Source: Paenibacillus alkalitolerans (lineage in GTDB: Bacteria; Bacillota; Bacilli; Paenibacillales; YIM-B00363). Taken from it: a stretch of DNA of 64,000 nt. Below the pieces are notes generated by a model. That model was not told the origin of the DNA, did no database searches, and worked only from the letters and a program-made list of their open reading frames with translations. The stretch's first letter is position 1. The number at the start of each line of letters is the position of its first letter. The DNA lies in contig NZ_JAEMXM010000012.1 of assembly GCF_016482785.1 (NCBI RefSeq), positions 62,001 to 126,000 of the forward strand, read 5' to 3'. Positions 40,746 through 49,736 of this stretch are shown here, one piece after another. Position numbers and translations under genes: made by a program.

Positions 40746-41548
40746 CCAAAAGTCACTCTCACCTGTACTAGGTCGATGATTCTGCCGTCTTCAGCGCTGC
40801 GGGCGTATACCCATATTTCCCCGCCGGGGGAAGTCGGAGTCCTGTCAAAGGGAAGCGTTGCGGCAAAATAGCCGTATGCAGGCGCACCTTCCAATGCCGT
40901 CGTAAACCGTTCGTTCGACACGACGACATCGTTATCGTCCCGAATTTGCATCAGCACGTTGGCTTCAAATACTCTGGCAAAGCCTTCCACCCGTACCCCG
41001 CTGCGAATGACATCTCCCGGAAGCGGGCGAATCACTACAATATTGATAGATGAAGGCAGAGGAAGAAGGAGACGGTAACCCGCATAAATCAAATCGAGCG
41101 AGAACCCGGGCCTTCCATCGTTAGCATTTATAATGTTGTTGATCGGAACTTGGAATCTTCTCGAGATGCGTGATAAAGTATCCCCAGGCTCGACTTCGTA
41201 GACAAACGCTGGAGCCCAAAGAGGCTGACCGGCAAAAATGAGGTTCGGATTCTGAATACGGCGGTTTACCCCGGCAAGCAGATCCGGGTGCGCAGAAAAT
41301 CGCAGACCGATCCGGTAAAGCGTATCTCCGGGAGCCACAATGTAGATGGTGCGGTATGGGCGTTCGGCAGGGACCGGAACAAGCAGCGTCAAACCGGGAT
41401 AAATCAAATTCGGGTCGATGATGGGCGGAGCCAAGTGGTTCACTCTTTGAATATCCGTGACGGTACTGCCGAAACGCGAAGCGATCGTAAACAATGTATC
41501 TCCAGGTTGAATTGTATACACGACATGTGTTTCTCTTACGACGGGCAT
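40742..41548 (-). CDS. LysM-repeat protein with a Gmad2-type immunoglobulin-like domain
   Basis: A 268-residue protein with three LysM modules (VYTIQPGDTLFTIASRFGS, IYIVAPGDTLYRIGLRF, VYEVEPGDTLSRISRRF) that bind peptidoglycan. A C-terminal beta-sandwich of about 90 residues follows (VVIRPLPGDVIRSGVRVEGFARVFEANV), of the Gmad2 type found in spore-germination proteins. No signal peptide is evident, as in spore-coat or cortex LysM proteins such as SafA. The ATG at 41548 has GGGAGAG upstream; longer frames to 41695 look non-coding. A spore-envelope role is plausible but inferred. Confidence 0.82.
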   Translation of the reverse strand: MPVVRETHVVYTIQPGDTLFTIASRFGSTVTDIQRVNHLAPPIIDPNLIYPGLTLLVPVPAERPYRTIYIVAPGDTLYRIGLRFSAHPDLLAGVNRRIQNPNLIFAGQPLWAPAFVYEVEPGDTLSRISRRFQVPINNIINANDGRPGFSLDLIYAGYRLLLPLPSSINIVVIRPLPGDVIRSGVRVEGFARVFEANVLMQIRDDNDVVVSNERFTTALEGAPAYGYFAATLPFDRTPTSPGGEIWVYARSAEDGRIIDLVQVRVTFG

Positions 41549-41676
41549 GCGGATCCCACTCTCCCTTGGGCTATTCACCATTATGATATGCGCCGGCCGG
41601 GAAAAATGGGAATGATTGAGCACGCCGTTTAAACGCAAGTCAGGCTGCCGGTATCTTCGACAGCCTGTTCTCGCAT

Positions 41677-41796
41677 CTAAATAAAACCCGCCCACTCTAC
41701 ATGTATATACTCATCGGTTTCCTCATCGTCCGTCTCGGGATTGCCGTCTATTTCTTCCGCGGTTACATTTTCAAATTCTTCATCATCGTGCCGCAT
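41677..41796 (-). CDS. Small acidic protein (39 residues)
   Basis: A minus-strand frame from ATG 41796, with AAGGAG upstream, begins MRHDDEEFENVTAEEIDG and ends HVEWAGFI. More than a third of the residues are Asp or Glu. It lies upstream of the LysM gene on the same strand. The function is unknown; the good ribosome binding site is the main support. Confidence 0.5.
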   Translation of the reverse strand: MRHDDEEFENVTAEEIDGNPETDDEETDEYIHVEWAGFI

Positions 41797-41898
41797 AATG
41801 CCGCTCCTTTCTTTGTCTCCAAATTCAATGGGTATTATTGCTAAATCGGAGTTAAACTATGCAAAAACAAACATCGCAAATCGGGAGGTTCGCACGAA

Positions 41899-42108
41899 AT
41901 GGACGCATTCGAAGACATCGGTGAGGAGATGGCGGAACAGGACAATGGGAAAAATGCCGACATTTACGGAATACTCGAACATCCGATGGAAGTCGATTCG
42001 GATGTCAACGAGGACCGCAATCGCGAGCGGCAGTTGGATGAATCGTTTCGTGACTGGGTTAAAGACAACAACCGGATCAACGACAAGCTGAAGGACGACT
42101 TAATTTGA
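41899..42108 (+). CDS. Small charged protein (69 residues)
   Basis: A frame from ATG 41899 with GGGAGG upstream encodes MDAFEDIGEEMAEQDNGK and onward to NDKLKDDLI. It is very acidic and probably helical, with no cysteine or membrane segment. A strong terminator starts four bases after its stop, which supports a real gene. It is divergent from the 39-residue acidic gene. No function is recognised. Confidence 0.62.
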   Translation: MDAFEDIGEEMAEQDNGKNADIYGILEHPMEVDSDVNEDRNRERQLDESFRDWVKDNNRINDKLKDDLI

Positions 42109-42111
42109 AGC

Positions 42112-42153
42112 ATCCCTCTCAGACGGGAAAAATTCCGCTGGGAGGGATTTTTT
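42112..42153 (+). terminator. Rho-independent terminator after the 69-residue protein gene
   Basis: ATCCCTCTCAGACGG and CCGCTGGGAGGGAT form a 13-14 base stem with one bulge, followed by six T ending at 42153. It starts four bases after the stop codon. Confidence 0.8.
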
Positions 42154-42239
42154 GTTTGAAAGCGAAAAGAAAGTAAGAAGAATTTTTCTCATGACCTGCG
42201 GAGCAGCAAATGGAATGATACTTTCGGAGGAGGTACATA

Positions 42240-43004
42240 ATGGCCAACCTTCATCGTGAATCTACGCTAAGCACAGTAAGGAAGTTGTTATCCGCAAACC
42301 TTTCATGTCTTGAAAATGATTTTTCCCGAACCGGTACATTTGTGTATGAAGCAGAAAAGAGGGAGGGCGGATTCAGATTCCCTTTTCGCGAAAAGTCCCT
42401 TTCTGTCGTTACAATGGGCAAGGGCGTTATTATTTCGTGCAATTCTGAAAGAATGGCATGGGTGAAGGAGCAGTTAGGGCAACTGCATCGCGGGCAAATA
42501 TTTTCGGCGGCAGCTATCGGCCGCATGCAGCAATATGTAAGTAAAGACCATCAATATATTGCGGGGCCTGATCAGAAATATGTTTGCTCTTCTTACGATA
42601 CAAAACCGTTCGAATTACCTGAAGGACTTAATGTAACGCTAGTTCAACGAAATGAAGTACCTTCATTATACGCATACAATGGTTTTAATCACGCGCTGTC
42701 GTACCGTGTAGACAATCCCCGTCCGGATGTGCTTGCGACTGTGGCTGAATTCAACGGCGAAATTGTTGGAATTGCGGGTGCATCCGAGGATAGTGAACTC
42801 ATGTGGCAAATAGGCGTGAACATTTTGGACGAATATCAGGGAAGGGGTATTGGAAAAGCGCTCGTGGGCACTTTGACCAATGCGATATTAAATGAAGGGG
42901 CGGTCCCATACTATTCGACTGAAGTCAGCAATCTTCAGTCTAGACAATTGGCAATTAGTTTGGGATACTGGCCGGCATGGGTCGAATTATATGCCCGGGA
43001 GTAA
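42240..43004 (+). CDS. GNAT family N-acetyltransferase
   Basis: A 254-residue protein whose C-terminal 130 residues form a GNAT domain. ATVAEFNGEIVGIAGASEDS is strand 4, and WQIGVNILDEYQGRGIGKALV is the acetyl-CoA binding motif with its Q-x-x-G-x-G/A core. The N-terminal half (LSANLSCLENDFSRTGTFVYE) is a helper domain seen in similar Bacillota proteins. The acceptor is unknown. The start at 42240 follows GGAGGAGG. It is a single gene preceded by a terminator. Confidence 0.85.
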   Translation: MANLHRESTLSTVRKLLSANLSCLENDFSRTGTFVYEAEKREGGFRFPFREKSLSVVTMGKGVIISCNSERMAWVKEQLGQLHRGQIFSAAAIGRMQQYVSKDHQYIAGPDQKYVCSSYDTKPFELPEGLNVTLVQRNEVPSLYAYNGFNHALSYRVDNPRPDVLATVAEFNGEIVGIAGASEDSELMWQIGVNILDEYQGRGIGKALVGTLTNAILNEGAVPYYSTEVSNLQSRQLAISLGYWPAWVELYARE

Positions 43005-43123
43005 GGCTTGACAGGGGCGAGAATACGATATTCGATTAATAACCGGTTGCTTGGTCATATCGCTGTTTTGATAAAATTACCCGCCCCTTCACAACAATAA
43101 TGTAACCGATGTGGATCAAATAA

Positions 43124-43140
43124 TGTAATAAATTATTACA
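43124..43140. promoter_or_regulatory. 17-base palindrome upstream of the SLH gene
   Basis: TGTAATAA-A-TTATTACA is a perfect palindrome about 95 bases before the SLH-protein start. A related TAATGTAA lies nearby at 43099-43106. It is a reasonable protein-binding operator, though no regulator can be named. The rest of 43005-43236 shows no gene. Confidence 0.45.
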
Positions 43141-43236
43141 ACGCTACCCCCAGAAGCAGATTGTTTCTCCCGAATACTACAGTAACACGGACGAATCTCG
43201 TTCCAAACAAGAGCATAATTGGGAGAGTGAATGTTA

Positions 43237-44487
43237 ATGATTCGCACTGAAATGTGGAAAAAGTTGTTGGCCGGAACGTTAGCTTTATCGATGGTGGCAG
43301 GAGGAGCCTCTTCCGCTTTCGCGAAAGACAAAGATCGCGACGACGATGACGACGATAAAGTAAAAATCGAAGTGAAAGACGGAAACCGCAAGATTGAAAT
43401 AAAGTTGGATTTAGACGATGTGGAAAAAGAGGCCGCATGGGCGCTTAAATACATAGCTGAACTGGCTGCCAAAGGCGTATTCACCGGTTACGAGGACGGA
43501 ACGTTCCGCCCGAAGCAGCACATTACACGCGTTGAAGCGATTACGGCTGCCGTTCGTCTGATGGGGTTGGAGGCGCAAGCGAAATCGCAGGCGGAAATGA
43601 GCACGGAGCTCAACTTCAAAGACGCGGAAAAAATCCAACGCAAATACCCATGGGCCGTCGGATATATATCGGTTGCTGTGGAGAACGACTTCTTTGCGGA
43701 AACCGAATCGGAAGTGAAGCCGGAGAAGAAAGCGGACCGCCTCTGGGCAACGATGCTTCTTATTAAGGCGTTGAAACTCGAAGAAGAAGCGAAAGCGAAG
43801 ATGAATACGAAGCTTACGTTCAAGGACGCGAACGAAATTCCGGCCGGCGCTGTCGGATACGTCGCGCTTGCGGTGGAGAAAGGCCTCATCACCGGTTACG
43901 AAGACAACACGTTCAAACCGAACAAACCGGTAACCCGCGCGGAATTGGCCGCCCTCCTTGAGCGGACGGACGATCAAATGCCGGAAACACCAGGGCATGT
44001 GGACGCGCAAGTGACGGGCACGGTTTCCTCTGTGATTGGAAATTCGATTACCATTGTAAAAGACGGACAACCGACGACGGTTAATGTTACAGCAGATACT
44101 TTCATATGGCGCAATAACCAGAAAGTAAACGTGACGGCCATAATTTCGGGCGATCAAGTGAAGGTCCATACTGTCCAAGGCGTAGCTACCTATATTGAAG
44201 TGAAACAAGCGGCAACAAACGACAATACGGCGGTTTATACAGCCACGGGAATATATCAGGAGCACCGCTTGAATGCGCAAGGCGAACTTGAACAAATTAC
44301 GATTCTCCGTGACGTATACGGTCAAAACGGTCAAAACCCGCATTCGGTTGTTTTCAATGTGGCGAGCGGCGCGCAAATTATCGGCGGTAACGCATTTTCG
44401 CTTCAAAAAGATAAGACGCAGCTTGAACTTCTTGTTATAGATCAAAAAGTAGAGACGATTAAAATTATTGAAGAAGATGATGAATAA
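43237..44487 (+). CDS. Secreted S-layer homology (SLH) domain protein
   Basis: A protein of about 416 residues. It has a signal peptide (WKKLLAGTLALSMVAGGASSAFA), a short Asp-rich tract (KDKDRDDDDDDK) and three SLH-like repeats: ALKYIAELAAKGVFTGYEDGTFRPKQ, WAVGYISVAVENDFF, and AVGYVALAVEKGLITGYEDNTFKPNKPVTRAELAAL-like. These anchor it to cell-wall pyruvylated polymers. A C-terminal region of about 150 residues (VDAQVTGTVSSVIGNSITIV) looks like a small beta-rich domain found in Paenibacillus SLH proteins. The ATG at 43237 was preferred because GGGAGAG is nine bases upstream; ATG 43231 is only three bases from it. A terminator follows. Confidence 0.85.
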   Translation: MIRTEMWKKLLAGTLALSMVAGGASSAFAKDKDRDDDDDDKVKIEVKDGNRKIEIKLDLDDVEKEAAWALKYIAELAAKGVFTGYEDGTFRPKQHITRVEAITAAVRLMGLEAQAKSQAEMSTELNFKDAEKIQRKYPWAVGYISVAVENDFFAETESEVKPEKKADRLWATMLLIKALKLEEEAKAKMNTKLTFKDANEIPAGAVGYVALAVEKGLITGYEDNTFKPNKPVTRAELAALLERTDDQMPETPGHVDAQVTGTVSSVIGNSITIVKDGQPTTVNVTADTFIWRNNQKVNVTAIISGDQVKVHTVQGVATYIEVKQAATNDNTAVYTATGIYQEHRLNAQGELEQITILRDVYGQNGQNPHSVVFNVASGAQIIGGNAFSLQKDKTQLELLVIDQKVETIKIIEEDDE

Positions 44488-44509
44488 AGACTAAATATAA
44501 CATCGATAC

Positions 44510-44543
44510 GCCCTCCGGTCTCTCTTGAGATCGGGGGGCTTTT
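44510..44543 (+). terminator. Rho-independent terminator after the SLH gene
   Basis: GCCCTCCGGTCTC (44510-44522) pairs with GAGATCGGGGGGC (44527-44539) through a 13-base stem with G-U pairs and a four-base loop, followed by TTTT. It isolates the SLH gene from ecsA. Confidence 0.82.
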
Positions 44544-44583
44544 CCATGTTTTTTTGTATATAATGGAAAAAGAGGTGAATTAC

Positions 44584-45324
44584 ATGACGGAAGCCGTTCT
44601 GGCAATAGAGCAATTGGTTGGAGGGTACAGCCGCAACAGACCGGTGCTGCGCGACATATCTTTGCAGGTGCAGCCGGGGGAATTGATCGGTTTAATCGGC
44701 CTTAACGGTGCGGGGAAGAGCACGCTGATGAAACATATCATCGGTTTGCTTAAACCTCACCAAGGGCAAGTATCGGTTTGCGGCAAACGGCTCGCCGAGG
44801 AACCGGAGCAGTATCGGACGTCCTATGTATTCGTGCCGGAAAGTCCGTTATTATACGATGAACTGTCCGTATGGGAGCATCTCGAGTTTACCGCCATGGT
44901 GTACGGTATCGAACGCGCGGCATTCGAGGATCGGGCCCAACGTTTGCTTGAACGGTTTCGAATGGCTGCCGAACGGAATAAGTTCGCTCGGCACCTGTCG
45001 AAAGGAATGCGCCAGAAGGTAATGATCATGTGCGCGTTTCTCGTGCGGCCGCCTCTCTATCTCATAGACGAGCCGTTCCTGGGGCTCGATCCGCTTGCGG
45101 TGCGCGCGCTTTTGAAACAGATGGATGAAGAGAAACGGTCGGGTGCGGGGCTAATTGTGAGTTCGCACATTATCTCGATGATGGAGACGTACTGCGATCG
45201 ATACGTTGTGCTGCATGAGGGCAATATTATCGCGCATGGGACAAAACGGGATATTACAGAGTTGGCGGGGGCGCCTTCGATGGAGGAAGCGTTCTTCCGA
45301 TTAGTGGGCGGGGGAGACGCATGA
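44584..45324 (+). CDS. ecsA: ABC transporter ATPase EcsA
   Basis: A 246-residue ATPase close to B. subtilis EcsA in layout: GLIGLNGAGKSTLMKHIIGLLKPH, YRTSYVFVPESPLLYDELSVWEHLE, then HLSKGMRQKVMIMCAFLVRPPLYLIDEPFLGLDPLAVRALL. The KGMRQKVMIMCAFL and DEPFLGLDPLA blocks are highly characteristic. EcsAB influences secretion, competence and peptide processing in Bacillus. The ATG at 44584 has AGAGGTG upstream; the longer frame from 44554 is unlikely. The stop overlaps the ecsB start by four bases. Confidence 0.92.
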   Translation: MTEAVLAIEQLVGGYSRNRPVLRDISLQVQPGELIGLIGLNGAGKSTLMKHIIGLLKPHQGQVSVCGKRLAEEPEQYRTSYVFVPESPLLYDELSVWEHLEFTAMVYGIERAAFEDRAQRLLERFRMAAERNKFARHLSKGMRQKVMIMCAFLVRPPLYLIDEPFLGLDPLAVRALLKQMDEEKRSGAGLIVSSHIISMMETYCDRYVVLHEGNIIAHGTKRDITELAGAPSMEEAFFRLVGGGDA

Positions 45325-46541
45325 TCGGCTTGACGGAGCTTTGGCGGCGCCGCCGCAATGCCGATGCGAAAGAAACTTTCCCATATTGGAAGTATGTCTT
45401 CAGCAGCGGTTTCGGATTAGTTGCCGCCGCAGCAGTATTTTTGTCGATTCAAGGGTACATCTTTTTGCTGCGTGAAGCCGAGCAAACCGGCGGCTTGCCC
45501 GTATCTCTTCCGTTCGCCGCAGCCTCCTTGCTGACGGTAACGCTTTTGTGGAACCCGGTTCGGACGTATTTGACGGAACCCGACATCGTCTTTTTGACCC
45601 CTGCGGAATCAAGAATGACTCATTATTTTCGGCCGGCTTGGAATCGAGGGTTGCTCCAAAGCGGATTTGGCGTATGTGCGGCGCTTTTGGCGATATGGCC
45701 CTTCTTTTCCGCATTGGGGGGGACTGCTTTAGTATATGGAGCCGTTATCATAATGACGGTTGTTATTAAAGCGATTCTATTTTTCGGATCTCGGGAGGAG
45801 AAGCGGTTCGATTCCCCAACGTACAGGATCGTATTTCTTGCGGTCAAAGCACTGGCTGCCTTCGCATCGATCCATCTGATGTTTCGTTTCCCGCTTTCCG
45901 TATCCATTCCTGCAGTCGTAGTCGTTTGGGCGGCGTACTTGTTGTCTTTGCGATTGCCCGGCAAATTTTCCGTTCACTGGGAGTATCTCATCCGGGAGGA
46001 ACGGCGAAAGAAAGCTGTGACGGAACGTTGGTTCAGCCAATTCGTCGACCTTCCGCGCAGTGAAGAAACGTATCGTCGGCGGGCTTATCTGCAGCCGCTG
46101 TTGACGCTTGCGTCAAAAAACGCGCGCAACGCCTATGTCTACTTGTATTGGAGGACGCTGCTTCGTTCTTCGATATTTATGATTTTGGTTCGGCTAATGT
46201 TATTGGAATATCTGTTTATGTTTTTATTTCCCGGAAAATGGACGAGCACCGCAATATATGCGGGTTTCGTCATTCTCGCCGGTATCCAATTGAAAAGTCT
46301 TGAGACGATCCGCAGAGACGTGCTGCATCTGGCCGTCTCACCGATTCCCGAGGAGCAGCGTCGTCTCGCAGTGCGGACTATCAGGCGTTCCGCGCATCGG
46401 GCATGGAACGTGCTGGCCGCACTTCCGCTCTTTGCGGTCATGCCATGGCATTTCGTGATAACTTTGACGGCGGCCGGTGTTGTTGCTCCCGTACTTTTTG
46501 CAAGGGGAAAGACCGGCCTCACTGGGCGGAAAGGCATATGA
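45321..46541 (+). CDS. ecsB: ABC transporter permease EcsB
   Basis: A 406-residue membrane protein of the EcsB family with multiple helices. Examples are FSSGFGLVAAAAVFLSIQGYIFLL, TALVYGAVIIMTVVIKAILFF and a conserved central segment LTPAESRMTHYFRPAWNRGLLQS. The length matches EcsB (about 408). ATGA overlap with ecsA makes coupled translation certain. EcsC is not present downstream, as in many Paenibacillaceae. Confidence 0.9.
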   Translation: MIGLTELWRRRRNADAKETFPYWKYVFSSGFGLVAAAAVFLSIQGYIFLLREAEQTGGLPVSLPFAAASLLTVTLLWNPVRTYLTEPDIVFLTPAESRMTHYFRPAWNRGLLQSGFGVCAALLAIWPFFSALGGTALVYGAVIIMTVVIKAILFFGSREEKRFDSPTYRIVFLAVKALAAFASIHLMFRFPLSVSIPAVVVVWAAYLLSLRLPGKFSVHWEYLIREERRKKAVTERWFSQFVDLPRSEETYRRRAYLQPLLTLASKNARNAYVYLYWRTLLRSSIFMILVRLMLLEYLFMFLFPGKWTSTAIYAGFVILAGIQLKSLETIRRDVLHLAVSPIPEEQRRLAVRTIRRSAHRAWNVLAALPLFAVMPWHFVITLTAAGVVAPVLFARGKTGLTGRKGI

Positions 46542-46572
46542 AATCTTAAGAATGAAAGCTGGCGATGCTGCA

Positions 46573-47346
46573 GTGTGTTTAATTTTGTTCGCTTATAAAG
46601 TACATCCTAAATATCAACTTATCTTAGCGGCTAATCGGGATGAATTTTACAACAGACCGACATCTCCGGCTCATTATTGGGACGATCATCCGAATATACT
46701 GGCTGGGCGGGATTTATTGAAGATGGGTACTTGGTTGGGAGTAACAACGACAGGCCGGTTTGCAGCCCTTACCAATTATCGAAATCCGAAGGAAGAATCG
46801 GATGGCAAGCGTTCGCGGGGAGAGTTGGTTGCCGATTTTTTGAAGGGTATTAAATCACCGAGAGTCTATATATCGGAAGCGGCGGACGCACGGGAATCCT
46901 ACCCAGGTTACAATTTGCTGGCAGGGGATACGAACGAGTTGTATTATTATTCAAATATTGAAGACAAGATTCGAAAGCTGGAGCCGGGGATTTACGGTGT
47001 TAGCAATCATTTGCTAAATACCGAATGGCCCAAGGTTAAACGCGGTAAAGCTGGTCTAGCAAATATTCTGAGTGAGAGTGACGACCATTTGACTGCACGG
47101 TTATTTACGCTGCTCTATAACACGGACCCCGCTTCAGATGATTTGCTTCCTAGCACCGGGGTTTCTCTGGAGTGGGAGCGGCTGCTCTCCCCGATCTATA
47201 TTCGAAGTGACAGCTACGGCTATGGCACTAGGAGCTCAACGGTTCTTTTGATGACAGATGAAGTAATTTGGTTCAGAGAGAGAGTATATCCCCGGGAAGA
47301 GACGAAAGATCGGCAATTCACAATTAACATTCGTAACCGGGAATAA
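46573..47346 (+). CDS. NRDE-family (TANGO2-like) protein
   Basis: A 257-residue protein of the NRDE/TANGO2 family. The start is set at GTG 46573, giving an N-terminal Cys at residue 2 (VCLILFAYKVHPKYQLILAANRDEF), as in all family members, whose fold resembles Ntn-hydrolases. The NRDE motif is at residues 19-22. Further blocks are ILAGRDLLKMGTWLGVTTTGRFAALTNYR and YGVSNHLLNTEWPKV. The biochemical role is unclear; eukaryotic TANGO2 is tied to haem and lipid handling. Longer starts at 46477 or 46552 would bury the conserved Cys. It lies 31 nt after ecsB. Confidence 0.87.
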   Translation: MCLILFAYKVHPKYQLILAANRDEFYNRPTSPAHYWDDHPNILAGRDLLKMGTWLGVTTTGRFAALTNYRNPKEESDGKRSRGELVADFLKGIKSPRVYISEAADARESYPGYNLLAGDTNELYYYSNIEDKIRKLEPGIYGVSNHLLNTEWPKVKRGKAGLANILSESDDHLTARLFTLLYNTDPASDDLLPSTGVSLEWERLLSPIYIRSDSYGYGTRSSTVLLMTDEVIWFRERVYPREETKDRQFTINIRNRE

Positions 47347-47375
47347 TAGTTTTGGACCAGCAATAAGAAGACGAT

Positions 47376-47400
47376 GGAGGCTGGCGGCTGCCCAGCCTCC
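47376..47400. terminator. Hairpin between convergent NRDE and pyruvate kinase genes
   Basis: GGAGGCTGG (47376-47384) and CCAGCCTCC (47392-47400) form a perfect nine-base stem with a seven-base loop. No strong T-run follows on either strand, so it is a modest bidirectional terminator at best. Confidence 0.5.
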
Positions 47401-47411
47401 TCTAGTGCAGC

Positions 47412-48827
47412 CTATATCTGCTGTACTTTAATTAAATTAGTCGATCCTGATTTCCCGATCGGTACACCTGCGGTTATTACTACATAGTCACTTTTCTCAA
47501 GAAGACCGGTTTTAATGCTGTTATGGATTGCGGATTCAAACATTTCATCGGTTGTTGCTACGCCGTCTCCCAAGACGGGAACGACCCCCCATAAAAGGCA
47601 CAACCTCTGCAGAATGTGATGATGTTGAGTAATTGCAATAATGGGAGCTTCGGGACGATATTTTGAAACCATTCGGGCAGTAAAGCCGCTTTCTGTCGGA
47701 GTGATAATGGATTTCGCATTTAATTCCAATGACGAACTCACAACGGCTTGACTAATAATTTCCGTCACATTTGCGGATTGCTGTTTCCTTCTCTTGGAGA
47801 ATTGCTCGCAGTAGTCTATCGTCGATTCCGCTCTTTCCGCGATAGTCGCCATTGTGATGACTGATTCTACCGGGTACTTCCCCGCAGCGGTTTCGCCGGA
47901 AAGCATAAGAGCATCCGCCCCCTGTAAGACGGCTGAAGAAACGTCACTTACTTCTGCCCGGGTAGGGCGTGGGTTTACTTGCATAGAGTCCAACATATGT
48001 GTTGCTACTATAACAGGCTTTCCCGCTGCATTGCATTTCTCAATGATATTCCTTTGGACGAGCGGAACTTCCTCAACTGGAATTTCGACACCGAGGTCGC
48101 CGCGGGCAACCATGATCCCGTCAGAAACCTCTATAATCTCATCCGCGTTCGTGACGCCTTCTTCGTTCTCTATCTTGGAAATTACCTGAACGTGCTGCGC
48201 ATTATTTTCTTGTAATATCTGTCTTACTTCTAATATATCTTCAGCTTTTCTGACAAAAGAGACGGCTATTATGTCGATTTCGTTCTCCAAGCCAAATATA
48301 ATGTGGCGGACATCCCTTTCTGTGATGCCTGGAAGCGTGGTTTTGACACCAGGCAGATTGACGCCTTTTCTTGGTTTTAGGTTCCCGCCGTTAACGACCT
48401 TGCAATGAATGTCTTGGTTCTCGACGGATAAGACACGCAATTCAATTAGCCCGTCGTCAATCAGAATTCTTGAATTTGGATAGAGAACTTTGGGCATGTC
48501 TTCATAAGTAACCGAAATCCTCTCGTTATCGCCAAGTACTTGAGCCGTTGTGAGAATAATCTCGTCGTTATTTTGCAATTGAATGAATTGGTCTTTCAGT
48601 TTTCCAATCCTGATCTCAGGCCCCTTAATATCCAGCAGCACCGGAACAAAAGTATTCAATTCTGCGGCAGCTTGTCGAATATTTTGGATTCTAACTTTAT
48701 GTTCTTCCAGCTCGCCATGCGCCATATTTAACCTGGCAACCGTCATTCCTGAGCGAATCATGTCTGCCAGCGTCGCAACTGAATCGCACGAAGGCCCTAA
48801 AGTGCAAACCATTTTTGTTTTCCTCAT
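47412..48827 (-). CDS. pyk: Pyruvate kinase (short form)
   Basis: A 471-residue glycolytic enzyme converting phosphoenolpyruvate and ADP to pyruvate and ATP. It begins MRKTKMVCTLGPSCDSVATL and has MTVARLNMAHGELEEH, LLDIKGPEIRIGKL, VARGDLGVEIPVEEVPLVQRN and ADALMLSGETAAGKYPVES. The length equals E. coli PykF. It lacks the extra C-terminal domain present in the housekeeping Bacillus enzyme (about 585 residues), so it may be a second isoenzyme. The start has GAGGAG upstream. It is divergent from a cupin-AraC regulator, with 100 bp between starts, which may control it. Confidence 0.94.
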   Translation of the reverse strand: MRKTKMVCTLGPSCDSVATLADMIRSGMTVARLNMAHGELEEHKVRIQNIRQAAAELNTFVPVLLDIKGPEIRIGKLKDQFIQLQNNDEIILTTAQVLGDNERISVTYEDMPKVLYPNSRILIDDGLIELRVLSVENQDIHCKVVNGGNLKPRKGVNLPGVKTTLPGITERDVRHIIFGLENEIDIIAVSFVRKAEDILEVRQILQENNAQHVQVISKIENEEGVTNADEIIEVSDGIMVARGDLGVEIPVEEVPLVQRNIIEKCNAAGKPVIVATHMLDSMQVNPRPTRAEVSDVSSAVLQGADALMLSGETAAGKYPVESVITMATIAERAESTIDYCEQFSKRRKQQSANVTEIISQAVVSSSLELNAKSIITPTESGFTARMVSKYRPEAPIIAITQHHHILQRLCLLWGVVPVLGDGVATTDEMFESAIHNSIKTGLLEKSDYVVITAGVPIGKSGSTNLIKVQQI

Positions 48828-48927
48828 AATGACTCTCCTCAGTGTTTTTAATATCTTATTCGAAAACGCATTGACCTCGCCATGGATTATAGTACGATGG
48901 TTGTAATATAGTACAAAGGTGATTGCG

Positions 48928-49710
48928 ATGATAACCGTTGAGAATGTTCGCCAGGATCGCGGACTTGATTTATTTGAGGAGAAGCGGTGTGCAATTGATA
49001 ATGTTTTTTTCTTGAATACATATGGGAAATGCGTGTTTTGGATGAATGATAGAAAAGTTGTTATGGAAAAAGGAGACGCAATTTTGATTCCTGAAGGGGT
49101 CCAATTTTATTGGAAAAGCATCCCGACGGTGTTTCATTCGAAATATGCAGTAACATTTCGAAAAATGAACGACTCCCCTCCTCTGCCATTTTTCAACTCT
49201 AAAGAATATATATATGCCAAGCTTGGCTGTTACGATCTGATCCATGAGCGAATGAAGTTAATCAGCAGCCAGTGGAATGACAAGTTGCCCTATTACGATA
49301 TTCTTGGCGCAGCCCTGATGCTTGAAATATTGACATATTGTCAAAGAGAATCGGACAGGGGGACACTTATCCCGGAAAAATATAACATTGTCGAAATAAT
49401 GAAAAGGTATATTCAAGAGAACTATCGAAGAAAGATTACAAAAGAAGATCTTGCCCGCGTTATTAGAAAAAGTCCGAATTACGCCGCAACGCTTTTTAGC
49501 CGAACCACCGGACAAACCATTAGCGAATATGTCCACTCGATTCGAACAAAAACTGCAATATATATGCTAAGCGAGTCTGACTTAACAATTGGTGAGATAT
49601 CCGAGTTTTTGGGTTATAGTGATGTATCGTATTTCAACAAAGTTTTTAAGCGGATCACCGGGAGGACACCATCGGACTACTTCAATGAAAGACCTTCAAT
49701 AATTATCTAA
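48928..49710 (+). CDS. AraC-family regulator with N-terminal cupin-like domain
   Basis: A 260-residue regulator. The N-terminal 120 residues form a beta-rich sensing domain (NTYGKCVFWMNDRKVVMEKGDAILIPEGVQFYW), typical of cupin-AraC proteins. The C-terminal AraC domain has KEDLARVIRKSPNYAATLFSRTTGQTISEYVHSIR and IGEISEFLGYSDVSYFNKVFKRITGRTPSDYF. The ATG at 48928 follows AAAGGTG. It is divergent from pyk and directly upstream of coaW, either of which may be a target. Confidence 0.88.
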   Translation: MITVENVRQDRGLDLFEEKRCAIDNVFFLNTYGKCVFWMNDRKVVMEKGDAILIPEGVQFYWKSIPTVFHSKYAVTFRKMNDSPPLPFFNSKEYIYAKLGCYDLIHERMKLISSQWNDKLPYYDILGAALMLEILTYCQRESDRGTLIPEKYNIVEIMKRYIQENYRRKITKEDLARVIRKSPNYAATLFSRTTGQTISEYVHSIRTKTAIYMLSESDLTIGEISEFLGYSDVSYFNKVFKRITGRTPSDYFNERPSIII

Positions 49711-49736
49711 TGATATGGAAGCGGGTTGATAACTCA

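Noticed and set aside
43411-44445. 344-codon minus-strand frame opposite the SLH gene
   Set aside because: It is antisense to a clear SLH protein, rich in Arg/His/Phe as expected from the codon bias of the true strand, and lacks a ribosome binding site.
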